A stretch of 64,000 nt of DNA, taken from contig JBCBMY010000008.1 of NCBI GenBank assembly GCA_039822045.1, positions 1-64,000 on the forward strand. The letters are read 5' to 3'. The stretch comes from HLUCCA09 sp039822045 (GTDB taxonomy: Bacteria > Pseudomonadota > Alphaproteobacteria > Rhodobacterales > Rhodobacteraceae). Positions 9,291 through 17,846 of the stretch are shown here, in pieces. Each line of letters starts with the position of its first letter. Within the stretch, counting starts at the first letter, position 1. The notes below the pieces were generated by a model. That model was given only the letters and a program-made list of their open reading frames with translations. It made no database searches and was not told the origin of the DNA. A program made the translations under genes and the position numbers.

Positions 9291-9980
9291 TTAGCAGCCG
9301 GTGCGGCCCAGAACGACGTGGACGGTGCGCAGCATCAGCTCCATGTCGCTGCCCAGGGACATGGTCGCCAAATAGGCGTCGTCATGGCCCACCCGGGCCG
9401 AGAAGTCGGAATTGTTGCGGTCCGACACCTGCCAGGGGCCGGTGACCCCCGGGCGGAGTGCATAATAGGCCCGCCCGCTATAGAGGGCGCGCTGGTTCTC
9501 CATGATGGGACGCGGCCCCACGAGCGACATGTCGCCCATCAGCACGTTCCAGAGCTGCGGGAGTTCGTCCAGCGAGGTGGCGCGCAGGAAAGCGCCGAGC
9601 CGTGTGACCCGCGGATCACAGCGCAGCTTCTGGCGGTGCTTCCATTCCATGGCGGCGGCCGGGTTGTCGGCCAGATGCCGCGCCAGGCGGGCATCTGCGT
9701 CGGCGACCATCGTGCGCAGCTTCCACATCGTGAAGGACCTGCCGCCGCGCCCCACCCGGGTCTGGGCATAGAAGGGTCGTCCGCTGTCGACCGCGACGAG
9801 AATTGCCAGAAGGGCGATCGCGGGAAGCACGATGGGGGTGGCAAGAAGGACAAGAATGAGATCTGTCAGACGCTTGCCCCACGCCCGGTAGGCCCAATCG
9901 CCCAACCCTGCCGCGTGCACGCGCGCGTCGACATCCAGCGCGCTGCGACGGTGAAGGGACGATTCGACGCTTTCAACCAT
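9291..9980 (-). CDS. Priming sugar transferase (undecaprenyl-phosphate hexose-1-P transferase)
   Basis: A 229-residue WbaP/ExoY-type enzyme that moves a sugar-1-phosphate from a nucleotide sugar to undecaprenyl phosphate, the first step of EPS repeat-unit synthesis at the inner membrane. One N-terminal membrane hairpin is visible (RLTDLILVLLATPIVLPAIA), followed by the family signatures: the KLRTM block, SLDELPQLWNVLMGDMSLVG, RP, and RPGVTGPWQVSDRN. ATG 9980 has GGAGG 9 bases upstream; the frame is open further up to 10148 but without homology. It is the first gene of the minus-strand EPS arm and faces the ATPase/Wzc/kinase arm across a 371-base promoter region. Confidence 0.9.
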   Translation of the reverse strand: MVESVESSLHRRSALDVDARVHAAGLGDWAYRAWGKRLTDLILVLLATPIVLPAIALLAILVAVDSGRPFYAQTRVGRGGRSFTMWKLRTMVADADARLARHLADNPAAAMEWKHRQKLRCDPRVTRLGAFLRATSLDELPQLWNVLMGDMSLVGPRPIMENQRALYSGRAYYALRPGVTGPWQVSDRNNSDFSARVGHDDAYLATMSLGSDMELMLRTVHVVLGRTGC

Positions 9981-10351
9981 AGGATCAAACCTCCGTCGCA
10001 GGCACACAAAAACTGTTGGGGATCCCGGTGATCCGAGCCAGATCGCCGTCGTCCACAATCGCCACATAGCGAAGCGCTTTGGAACGTGAAAGCCTTTCGT
10101 CAGATTTGGTTCATTGTGGCATAAACTTGCGTGTGCTTGAGGCCACATGTTCGCGCCGTGCGCGAATCGCGTTCACTTTGCAGGCGAATATCCGGAGATT
10201 CGCAGTGGGCGACATTGCGTGTCTGGCGCCCACGGTTGTACAAGCACACACCGGTGGCGTGGCGGTCTGCGCCCCCAAGAAAAGGCCGATTTGGGCAGTG
10301 CCCGGACGCGCATGTTCGCACGCTGCGGGTCGGGCCAAGCGGAGTTGGGTC
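9981..10351. promoter_or_regulatory. Divergent promoter region between the two EPS arms
   Basis: No gene is visible in these 371 bases. Two inverted repeats stand out: TTCGCG-N5-CGCGAA (10150-10166) and GCGAAT-N8-ATTCGC (10184-10203). The 9-mer CATGTTCGC occurs twice (10146-10154 and 10311-10319). These are candidate operators for a regulator of the EPS arms. The region is relatively AT-rich on the left side (10085-10130), where the promoter of the minus arm would lie. Confidence 0.45.
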
Positions 10352-11206
10352 GTGATTGCAGGCGACATGTATACGGAGTTCTTCGGCCTGCAGGAGCGGC
10401 CGTTTACCCTCCTGCCCGATCCGGACTTCATCTTCTGGACGGACGCGCACCGCGCGGCCTTCACCGTGCTCGAATACGGGATTGTGACGCGGTCGCCGAT
10501 TACCGTGCTGACGGGCGAGATCGGGGTCGGCAAGACCACGCTGCTCTACCATCTGCTGGATCTTGTGAGCGAGGATACGACGGTCGGGTTGATCTCGAAC
10601 GCCCAGGGTGGGCGTGGCGAGCTGGTGCGCTGGGTCTTGAACGCTCTGTCGGTCGAGGCGCCGCAGGACGCCGACTATGTGTCGCTCTACCAGACCCTGC
10701 AGGATCGGCTCGTGAAGGAGTATTCCGAGGGCCGGCGTGTGGCCGTCGTCATCGACGAGGCGCAGAACCTGACGGTTGAGGTCCTAGAAGAGCTGCGGAT
10801 GATGACGAACATCAACTCCGGGCGCGACGAGCTGTTGCAGCTTGTCCTCGTGGGCCAGCCGGAGCTGCGCCGGATGATCATGCTGCCCGAGCTGCAGCAG
10901 TTTGCGCAGCGCGTGGTGGCGGCCTTTCACCTGACGCCGCTCGATGAGAAAGGGGTTGGCGGCTATATTAGCCATCGGCTGGCCCATGCTGGCGGCAGCG
11001 GGGAAGAGTTCGCGCCCGAGGCGATCGAGGAGATTGCCCGGCTTACGCGCGGCATTCCCAGACTTGTTAACAAGTTGTGCGAGTTCTGCCTTGTCTATGG
11101 AGCGATCAACGAAGAGAACCCGATCAAGCTGGCCACCGTGCAGCATGTGATCGCGGACGGCGTGTTTGTCAGCGGCTTTGTGGCGACTGACGAGGCGGCG
11201 GAATGA
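10352..11206 (+). CDS. ExeA/GspA-type AAA+ ATPase of the EPS locus
   Basis: A 284-residue AAA+ ATPase. The N-terminus MYTEFFGLQERPFTLLPDPD is the hallmark of the ExeA/XrtA-associated ATPase group. Walker A is GEIGVGKTT (about residues 54-62) and Walker B VAVVIDEAQNL (about 132-142). GTG 10352 is preferred because GGAG lies 7 bases before it; ATG 10367 would start exactly at the conserved MYTEFF and is equally possible. In exosortase EPS loci this ATPase is always found beside the chain-length and kinase genes; its exact task is not known. It overlaps the next gene by 4 bases (ATGA). Confidence 0.87.
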   Translation: MIAGDMYTEFFGLQERPFTLLPDPDFIFWTDAHRAAFTVLEYGIVTRSPITVLTGEIGVGKTTLLYHLLDLVSEDTTVGLISNAQGGRGELVRWVLNALSVEAPQDADYVSLYQTLQDRLVKEYSEGRRVAVVIDEAQNLTVEVLEELRMMTNINSGRDELLQLVLVGQPELRRMIMLPELQQFAQRVVAAFHLTPLDEKGVGGYISHRLAHAGGSGEEFAPEAIEEIARLTRGIPRLVNKLCEFCLVYGAINEENPIKLATVQHVIADGVFVSGFVATDEAAE

Positions 11207-12762
11207 ACGCAGAGATCCGCTACTACATCTCGGTTTTCTTCAAGCGGCTGCCGATCTTTTTGTTGGCGTCGCTGTCGATCTCGTCGGCAGCCGTGGCGCT
11301 GGCCGTGATCCTGCCGACAGTCTTTACCGCGAAGGGGCTCTTGCTGGTCGAGGCGCCCAAGATCCCGCAGGACCTTGCGGAATCGACAGTTCAGCTCGAC
11401 GAGATCGCGCAGCTTGAGGTGGTGCAGCGCAGGCTACTGACCCGGGCAAACCTGCTCGATATCGCGCGCAGCTACGATGTGTACGAAGACATGGGGTCGA
11501 TGAGCCCCGACGGCATCGTCAACCGTATGCGCCAGGACAGCCGGTTCAACCGGAGCGGCCGGCGCAACGGCGCGACGGTGCTGGAGGTGCAGTTCTATGC
11601 CCGGTCGCCGCAGATCGCGGCTGCGGTCGTGAACGAGTACATCACGCGCATCCTTGCCGACAGCGCGACCCAGCGGCAGACGCAGGCCGGTGACACGCTG
11701 TCGTTCTTCGATCAGGAGGTCGAACGGCTGGATGGCGAGTTGGATCTGCGCAGCCAGGAGATCCTGCGGTTTCAGAACGAGAATTCCGACGCGCTGCCCT
11801 CGACGCTCGACTATCGGATGAACCGGCAGAGCCTGCTGCAGGAGCGGCTGTCGATCATGGCGCGCGACCGGGCGCAGCTGGAAGAGCAGCGCGCGCGACT
11901 GATCCAGATGCGCGAGTCCGGGCTGAGCGCGGACACATCGGACCAGGGCAATGCCCCGCGGTCGGAAAGCGAGCGCCAGCTTGTGTCCCTGCAGGGAGAC
12001 CTGTCGCAGGCCCTGACCGTGTACTCTGAAGACAGCCCGCGCGTGAGCATCCTGCGCTCGCGCATCGCCGCCCTTGAGACCCAGATTGCGGAGCAATTGA
12101 GCACCCAGGTGAGTGGCGACGACCCGCAGCAGGCCCGGATCGACGAAGCCGCGACGATGATCGATCTTCAGATTGCCGAGGTCGATGCCCGCTTGCAGTT
12201 CCTCGAGGAGGACGGGCAGGGGATCGAGGAAGAACTCTCCGTGCTCGAGGACACGATCGTCAGGACGCCGAGCAATGCCATCGCGCTCGACGCGCTCGAG
12301 CGGGAATATCAGAACGTCCAACGCCTTTACGACCGGGCCGTCGACCGGCTGTCGCAGGCCGTCACCGGCGAGCGGATCGAAGTGATGAGCAAGGGCCAGC
12401 GGATCGATGTGATCGAGCAGGCCCTGCCGCCCTCGTCGCCCGACAGCCCGAACCGGCCGCTGATCGCCATGACGGGTGTGGTGGCGGGTGTCGGCACCGG
12501 GCTTGGCCTGATCGTGCTCTTGGAAATTCTCAACAAGGCCGTGCGCCGCCCGGTGGACCTGACCAACGGGCTGGGGATCACCCCCATCGCGACCGTTCCC
12601 TATATCAAGACGCCCGGCGAATCCTTCCGGCGTCGGCTGGTGGCGATCGTGGGGATTCTCGCGATTGTGGCGGGCATTCCGGCGCTGCTCTATTACGCGC
12701 ACTATGAGGTCATGCCGCTCGATCTGCTGCTCGACCGCATCGTGACCAAGCTTCTGCCTTGA
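11203..12762 (+). CDS. Wzz/GumC-type polysaccharide chain-length determinant
   Basis: A 519-residue inner-membrane polysaccharide co-polymerase. It has an N-terminal membrane helix (about 17-38), a large periplasmic part with extended coiled coil (about 160-330, rich in E, Q, R and L), and a Pro-rich LPPSSPDSPNRPLIAMTG segment leading into the second helix (about 422-445), the standard Wzz/GumC topology. An additional C-terminal hydrophobic segment (about 480-500) is also present. No kinase domain is fused; that function is provided by the gene 61 bases downstream. It controls EPS polymer length together with that kinase. It is coupled to the ATPase gene through ATGA. Confidence 0.88.
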   Translation: MNAEIRYYISVFFKRLPIFLLASLSISSAAVALAVILPTVFTAKGLLLVEAPKIPQDLAESTVQLDEIAQLEVVQRRLLTRANLLDIARSYDVYEDMGSMSPDGIVNRMRQDSRFNRSGRRNGATVLEVQFYARSPQIAAAVVNEYITRILADSATQRQTQAGDTLSFFDQEVERLDGELDLRSQEILRFQNENSDALPSTLDYRMNRQSLLQERLSIMARDRAQLEEQRARLIQMRESGLSADTSDQGNAPRSESERQLVSLQGDLSQALTVYSEDSPRVSILRSRIAALETQIAEQLSTQVSGDDPQQARIDEAATMIDLQIAEVDARLQFLEEDGQGIEEELSVLEDTIVRTPSNAIALDALEREYQNVQRLYDRAVDRLSQAVTGERIEVMSKGQRIDVIEQALPPSSPDSPNRPLIAMTGVVAGVGTGLGLIVLLEILNKAVRRPVDLTNGLGITPIATVPYIKTPGESFRRRLVAIVGILAIVAGIPALLYYAHYEVMPLDLLLDRIVTKLLP

Positions 12763-12823
12763 GACGGCCGAACGCCCTGAGCCTGCGCGATGCCGCGCGC
12801 ATGACCCTCATGAGGACCCGGAT

Positions 12824-13660
12824 ATGGAGCGACTGAAGGCGGCCCTCGACAAGGCCCGGGCCAGTCGGGCGCGCACTGAGGCCGGCGCGTCATTGGCGTC
12901 GGCGCGCGGGGGCGGCCGGCAGCGGGCCAATGCGGATGCGGTTGCCGCGGCGTGGAGAGAGCTGACCCGGATGGAGGTGGATCCGCAACGTCTGCGGTGG
13001 CGGCGGCTGGTGGCGCTGAGCGGCGGCACGGAGGCGGCGGCATTTGACCTTCTGCGCACGAAAGTCCTGCAGCTTGCGGCCGCCAACAACTGGAAGCGCA
13101 TTGGCGTCACCTCGCCGCTCGCAGGGTCGGGCAAGACGACGACGTCGATCAATCTCGCGATCTCGCTGGCGCGGCAAGTCGACCTTCGGGTGGTGCTGAT
13201 GGACATGGATATGCGGCGCCCGGCCGTTGCCAAGGCATTTGGCCGATCCGGGACAAGCTCGGTGGCCGATGTTCTGATGCGCCATCAGACGTTTGCGGGC
13301 AACGCCCATCGCATTGGCGAGAACCTAGCCATCGCAATGAACCACACCCGCTTGCGCGACCCGTCCGATCTGTTCCTGCGCCGCTCGACCAGCGAGGTGC
13401 TGCGTGAGATCGAAGAGACCTATCAGCCCGATATCATGCTGTTTGACTTGCCGCCCGCGCTCGTCAACGACGATGCGCAAGCGCTTCTCGACAAGCTTGA
13501 TGCGGTGATCATCGTGGCCGAAGCCGGCAGTTCGACGATCAGCCAGATCGATGTCTGCGAAAAAGAGCTTGCCGAGCAGACCAATATCCTGGGCATCGTG
13601 CTCAACAAGTGCCGGTTCCAGTCCGACGGCTATGGGCACTACGACTACGACTATAGCTGA
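12824..13660 (+). CDS. BY-kinase / CpsD-type tyrosine autokinase of the EPS locus
   Basis: A 278-residue cytoplasmic P-loop kinase, the partner of the chain-length protein. It shows Walker A SPLAGSGKTTTS (about 98-109), Walker A' VVLMDMDMRRP (about 124-134) and Walker B IMLFDLPP (about 204-211), the three motifs that define bacterial tyrosine kinases. The C-terminus ends GYGHYDYDYS with Tyr at 270, 273, 275 and 277, the Tyr-rich tail that is autophosphorylated in trans. The conserved AAFDLLRTKVLQ segment before the P-loop also fits. It probably regulates EPS polymerisation by phosphorylation cycling. Confidence 0.87.
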   Translation: MERLKAALDKARASRARTEAGASLASARGGGRQRANADAVAAAWRELTRMEVDPQRLRWRRLVALSGGTEAAAFDLLRTKVLQLAAANNWKRIGVTSPLAGSGKTTTSINLAISLARQVDLRVVLMDMDMRRPAVAKAFGRSGTSSVADVLMRHQTFAGNAHRIGENLAIAMNHTRLRDPSDLFLRRSTSEVLREIEETYQPDIMLFDLPPALVNDDAQALLDKLDAVIIVAEAGSSTISQIDVCEKELAEQTNILGIVLNKCRFQSDGYGHYDYDYS

Positions 13661-13725
13661 GCCGCTCAACCCTTTCTTCATGCCTGTGCCGTAAGCCCGG
13701 GACGGGGTGTGAATGAGGTATGGGT

Positions 13726-14670
13726 ATGGGTGCCAATGCCAATGCACCGATCATCATCAAACGTAAGAAGGTGGTCGGCGGCGATGGTCACCATGGCGGC
13801 GCGTGGAAGGTGGCGTATGCCGACTTCGTGACGGCCATGATGGCGTTCTTTCTGCTGATGTGGCTTTTGAACGCAACGACCGAGAAGCAGCGCAAGGGTC
13901 TTGCCGACCATTTCAGCCCGACGATCCCGATCAACCGGTCGTCCGGGGGCGGAGACGGGGCGCTGTCGGGTGACTCGATCTTCACCGAGGAAACGCTGGC
14001 GCGGTCGGGCGTTGGCGCCACGAGTCCCCAGGAAGAGAAGCGCACGATCAGCGAATTGCCGTTCGAGCAGGAGATGCTCGAGGATCTCGAGACGCGGCTT
14101 CTGGGGGCCGGGGCCGAGGCGCTTCTGTCGGAGCAAGAGCTGCGCCATATCGTGACGCGCATCTCCGATGAGGGCCTGGTCGTTGAGATCTTCTCGCTGC
14201 CCGGCGCTCCTTTGTTTGACGCCCAGACCGACGCGCCGCAGCCACTGTTTGAGCGGCTGGTGACGACGGTCGGACAGGTGTTTGCGCTGGCTGTCAACGA
14301 CATTGCGATTGACGGCCATAGTCGGTCGGTGCCCGTCGTTCTGTCGGAGAACCCGGTATGGGAGCGCACGATTGCCCGCGCCCGCGCCGCCAAGGTGCTG
14401 ATGGAAGCCGAGGTGGAGCCCGAGCGCATCGACAGGTTGGTGGGCCATGCCGACCGCGATCCGGTGACGGCCGATCCGCTGGCCGTTCGCAACGACCGGG
14501 TCGAGCTGTTGCTGTTGCGCCGGGATGTGCCCGATCTGCGGCGCCCGCGCTCGGCCCAAACGGATGACGTCAGTGCGCCGACGGAGGAGCCAGCGAGGCC
14601 CGACGGCGGCGGCGATCCTGCGCCCGGCGAGACCGACGGGGCAGCCGAGGACGCGCCGCTGGATCCCTGA
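13726..14670 (+). CDS. motB: Flagellar motor protein MotB (stator subunit)
   Basis: A 314-residue protein. One membrane helix near residues 29-50 (KVAYADFVTAMMAFFLLMWL) contains Asp33, the proton-carrying residue of MotB. A C-terminal OmpA-like peptidoglycan-binding domain follows (about 185-270: AIDGHSRS, ARARAAKVLMEAEVEPERIDRLVGHADRDP), then a Pro/Ala/Asp-rich tail. ATG 13726 is favoured over ATG 13720 because GAGG at 13715-13718 is then 7 bases away. No motA is adjacent, so its partner must be encoded elsewhere. It opens the motB-flgE-flgK-flgL-flgI block. Confidence 0.9.
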   Translation: MGANANAPIIIKRKKVVGGDGHHGGAWKVAYADFVTAMMAFFLLMWLLNATTEKQRKGLADHFSPTIPINRSSGGGDGALSGDSIFTEETLARSGVGATSPQEEKRTISELPFEQEMLEDLETRLLGAGAEALLSEQELRHIVTRISDEGLVVEIFSLPGAPLFDAQTDAPQPLFERLVTTVGQVFALAVNDIAIDGHSRSVPVVLSENPVWERTIARARAAKVLMEAEVEPERIDRLVGHADRDPVTADPLAVRNDRVELLLLRRDVPDLRRPRSAQTDDVSAPTEEPARPDGGGDPAPGETDGAAEDAPLDP

Positions 14671-14961
14671 GCTTCAGGGACTGCAGCGACCGATCAAGAC
14701 CGGCGCCCCGCAAGGGTGCGGGCTGGCGCCAGGAGGGGGCGCAGGCGCATCAGGCGCCAGAAGACCGGCGAACCTGTGCAGAAGGGGGCAAGGTTCGACA
14801 TGTCGACACCGGGCGGGGGCCCGGGGCGCCGGAGGCCAATCCGGTGCCAAGGGGACAAGGCCAGAAAGTAGGCCGCTTTTTATCCGTTAGCCCGGCCTTA
14901 ATTCGGCCGCGTCTAGATCGGGACCGAGACCTTCGGGACCCGCATAGAAAGGCGCGTGCTC
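14671..14961 (+). promoter_or_regulatory. motB-flgE intergenic region with hairpin, palindrome and CtrA-like box
   Basis: Three structures are visible in 291 bases. A strong hairpin (14702-14730; outer arms GGCGCC, inner CCGC/GCGG) may end motB mRNA. A perfect 12-bp palindrome TCGACATGTCGA lies at 14794-14805. TTAG-N7-TTAA at 14887-14901 differs by one base from the CtrA consensus TTAA-N7-TTAA; CtrA controls flagellar genes in many Rhodobacterales. An independent promoter for flgE is therefore likely, but none was measured. Confidence 0.45.
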
Positions 14962-16281
14962 ATGACTATTTCTTCGTCGCTCAACGCCGGCGTGGCCGGC
15001 CTAAACGCCAATGCAAGCCGTCTTGCCACCATCTCCGACAACATCGCGAACTCGGGGACGGTTGGTTATAAGGTGGCGCGTACCGACTTCCAGTCGCTGG
15101 TCACCAGCCAGGGCAACGGCACCTATTCCGCGGGTGGGGTGCGCGTGACTTCGACGCGTCTGATCGACCAGCCGGGCGCCCTGCGCTCGACGTCGAACTC
15201 CACCGACCTGGCCGTGCAGGGCCGCGGGTTCCTTCCGGTGATGCGGGAGGCGGAGCTCGGCTCGACCGCGCCGTCGATGCTCCTGTCGACCACGGGGTCG
15301 TTCCGCACCGACAAGGACGGGTATCTGGTTACCGAAAGCGATCTGGTTCTCATGGGCTGGCCCGCGCTGCCCGATGGCTCGATCCCTGATTTCCCGCGCG
15401 ACACGTCGGACGGGCTGCAGCCGGTGCAGGTGACCGTCAACCAATCCTCCTCGGAGCCGACAACGCAAATGTCGCTCGGGATCACACTGCCGGCCACGTT
15501 CACCGACTTTCTCGATCCGGCCGATCCGGGCAATGAAGGGCCGGTGACCCTGCCCATCGAGTATTTCGACAACCTTGGCACCAGCCAGGACCTGACGCTC
15601 ACCTTCACACCGACCACAGCGGCCGCCGCCGGGGACCCGGGCACCAACACCTGGACCATGGAGCTGAGCGACAGTGCTCAGAATGGGGCCGTGGTGGGCG
15701 AATACACCCTGGTCTTTGACGATACACGGACCAATGGCGGGGCCCTTGCCTCGGTCACCACAGTTTCGGGTGGCGCCTATGACGATGCAACCGGCCTGTT
15801 CTCGATCGACGTGGCGGGCGGGCCGATCGAGATCGACATTGGGGCCATCGGCACGGGCTCGGGTCTGACCCAGCTGTCCGACAGCTTCGCGCCCACCTCA
15901 ATCTCGAAGGACGGGAGCCCCGTGGGCAACCTGACCTCCGTCGAGGTTGACGTGAACGGCTTCATGACGGCGAATTTCGACAACGGGATCAACCTGGTGA
16001 TCTATCAGATCCCGCTTGTGGACCTGCCGAACGCCAATGGCCTCATCGCCTTCGACGCGCAGACCTATGGCACCTCGACCGACTCCGGCAGCTTCTTCCT
16101 GTGGGATGCGGGCGACGGCGCGACAGGGGAAATCGCGAGCTTTGCGCTCGAGGAATCGACCACCGATGTGGCCGGCGAACTCACCTCGCTGATCCAGACG
16201 CAGCGGGCCTATTCGTCGAACGCGAAGGTCATCCAGACCGTCGACGAGATGCTCCAGGAAACCACCAACATCAAGCGGTAA
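14962..16281 (+). CDS. flgE: Flagellar hook protein FlgE
   Basis: A 439-residue secreted hook subunit. The N-terminus MTISSSLNAGVAGLNANASR, continuing LATISDNIANSGTVGYK, is the flagellar rod/hook signature (ANxxTxGYK). The C-terminal ELTSLIQTQRAYSSNAKVIQTVDEMLQETTNIKR is the conserved coiled-coil end. The variable middle is rich in Thr, Ser, Asp and Gly, as in other hook proteins. ATG 14962 has AAAGG about 9 bases upstream; the GTG at 14956 would add two residues with poorer spacing. It forms the universal joint between basal body and filament. Confidence 0.92.
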   Translation: MTISSSLNAGVAGLNANASRLATISDNIANSGTVGYKVARTDFQSLVTSQGNGTYSAGGVRVTSTRLIDQPGALRSTSNSTDLAVQGRGFLPVMREAELGSTAPSMLLSTTGSFRTDKDGYLVTESDLVLMGWPALPDGSIPDFPRDTSDGLQPVQVTVNQSSSEPTTQMSLGITLPATFTDFLDPADPGNEGPVTLPIEYFDNLGTSQDLTLTFTPTTAAAAGDPGTNTWTMELSDSAQNGAVVGEYTLVFDDTRTNGGALASVTTVSGGAYDDATGLFSIDVAGGPIEIDIGAIGTGSGLTQLSDSFAPTSISKDGSPVGNLTSVEVDVNGFMTANFDNGINLVIYQIPLVDLPNANGLIAFDAQTYGTSTDSGSFFLWDAGDGATGEIASFALEESTTDVAGELTSLIQTQRAYSSNAKVIQTVDEMLQETTNIKR

Positions 16282-16388
16282 TGGCTGGCGCGGCCGCTGC
16301 TCTGCATGCCGCGTCCACCTCTGCCGCTTGCGCATTGCGGCGCCCGTGCGCGCCGCCCCGAACCCACCCGTGAAGGGGGAGACCTCCC

Positions 16389-17846
16389 ATGTCGCTCAGC
16401 ACCGCCCTTTCCAATGCCACATCAGGCCTCGCCGTCACGTCCCGTGCCGCCGACATCGTGTCGGGCAACGTGGCCAATGCGCTTACGCCGGGATATGCAC
16501 GGCGCGAGCTTGAGCTTCAGTCGCAGACGCTCGGGGCACTCGGGATGGGTGTGCAGGTGGCGGGGGTCACGCGCGTATCCGATCCGCTTCTGATCGCGGA
16601 TCGACGTGTGGCCGAGGCCAATGCCTCGGAATCGCGCACGCTGTCGGCCGGTCTGCTGCAGATCGAACAGGCGATCGGCGACCCGACCGACCCGGGATCG
16701 CTGTCGGCTCTGGCGGCGGCGTTCGAGGCCAGCCTGGTGGAGGCGGCCAGCACCCCGGACTCCGAGCCGCGACTGACGGCCTCGATCACCGCGGCGCGCC
16801 GGCTCGCCCAGGCCTATGGCGACATCGGCGACCGGATCCAGGAGGTGCGGACGCGGGCCGACACCGCAATTTCCGGCCTGGTGGACAACGTCAATGCCGC
16901 CGTCATCCGGATCGACCGGCTGAACGACCAGATCCAGCGGCTCGAGACCGCGCAGGGCAACGATTCCAGCGCTTTGCTGGAGCAGCGCCAGCAGCTGATC
17001 GACGAGCTGTCCGAGATCGTGCCGATCCGGGAGGTCCCCCGTGCCAATGGCGCGGTTGCGCTCTACACCGACGGCGGCGCCGTGCTGCTTGATGGCCGTC
17101 CACGCCTTCTCTCGTTCGAGGCCGCCGGGTTCGTCCAACCGGGGATGACGCTCGCAAGCGGCGCGCTCTCGGGGCTGGAGCTTGATGGTCGCCCGGTCAC
17201 AACCGGTGAGAACGGCCTCCTGCGCGGCGGCGAATTGGCCGCCCAGTTCGCGCTGCGCGACGAGGCAGGGCTGGAGGCGCAGGCCGCCATTGATGCGCTG
17301 GCCCGCGACTTGGTCGAGCGCTACCAGGATCCGACCCTTGACCCCACGATCGCCGCGGGCGGCGCGGGGCTCTTCACCGATCTGGGCGTCGCCTTCGATC
17401 CGGCCAATGAGGAGGGACTGGCTCTGCGCCTCAAGGTCAATTCGGCCGTCGACCCGCTGGACGGCGGCCTGGCGTGGCGCCTGCGCGACGGCGTTGGCGC
17501 CGCCGCGCAAGGCGATGCCGGCCAGTCCGACCTGATCACGGCGCTCGCCGATCGGTTTGCCGAGAACCGCAGCCCTGCCTCGGGCCCGGCCAGCGCGCAA
17601 CCGCGCTCGGTGACGGGGCAGATCGCGTTCGTCTTGTCCGACATCTCGATCGCGCGCCAGAGCCAGGATGCCGAGACCGCGTTCCAGACGGCCAAGCTCA
17701 CCGCGCTTGAGGAGCAGGAGGCGGAGTCGGGCGTCGATACCGATGACGAGATGCAGAAGCTCTTGCTGATCGAACAGGCCTATGGCGCGAACGCCCGGGT
17801 CATCCAGACCATCAACCAGCTGTTCGAAGAGCTCCGGAGGATCTGA
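16389..17846 (+). CDS. flgK: Flagellar hook-associated protein 1 (FlgK)
   Basis: A 485-residue hook-filament junction protein. It begins MSLSTALSNATSGLAVTSRA, then ADIVSGNVANALTPGYARRE, the family's N-terminal helix with the ANxxTPGY motif, and ends EMQKLLLIEQAYGANARVIQTINQLFEELRRI, the C-terminal helix. The centre (about 130-200) has a heptad-rich stretch VRTRADTAISGLVDNVNAAVIRIDRLNDQI as in other FlgK proteins. Its stop overlaps the flgL start by one base (TGATG), so the two junction proteins are co-translated. Confidence 0.9.
   Translation: MSLSTALSNATSGLAVTSRAADIVSGNVANALTPGYARRELELQSQTLGALGMGVQVAGVTRVSDPLLIADRRVAEANASESRTLSAGLLQIEQAIGDPTDPGSLSALAAAFEASLVEAASTPDSEPRLTASITAARRLAQAYGDIGDRIQEVRTRADTAISGLVDNVNAAVIRIDRLNDQIQRLETAQGNDSSALLEQRQQLIDELSEIVPIREVPRANGAVALYTDGGAVLLDGRPRLLSFEAAGFVQPGMTLASGALSGLELDGRPVTTGENGLLRGGELAAQFALRDEAGLEAQAAIDALARDLVERYQDPTLDPTIAAGGAGLFTDLGVAFDPANEEGLALRLKVNSAVDPLDGGLAWRLRDGVGAAAQGDAGQSDLITALADRFAENRSPASGPASAQPRSVTGQIAFVLSDISIARQSQDAETAFQTAKLTALEEQEAESGVDTDDEMQKLLLIEQAYGANARVIQTINQLFEELRRI

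Noticed and set aside
11060..11080. Perfect palindrome CTTGTTAACAAG
   Set aside because: Lies inside the coding sequence of the ExeA-type ATPase (PRLVNKL) and is explained by codons.
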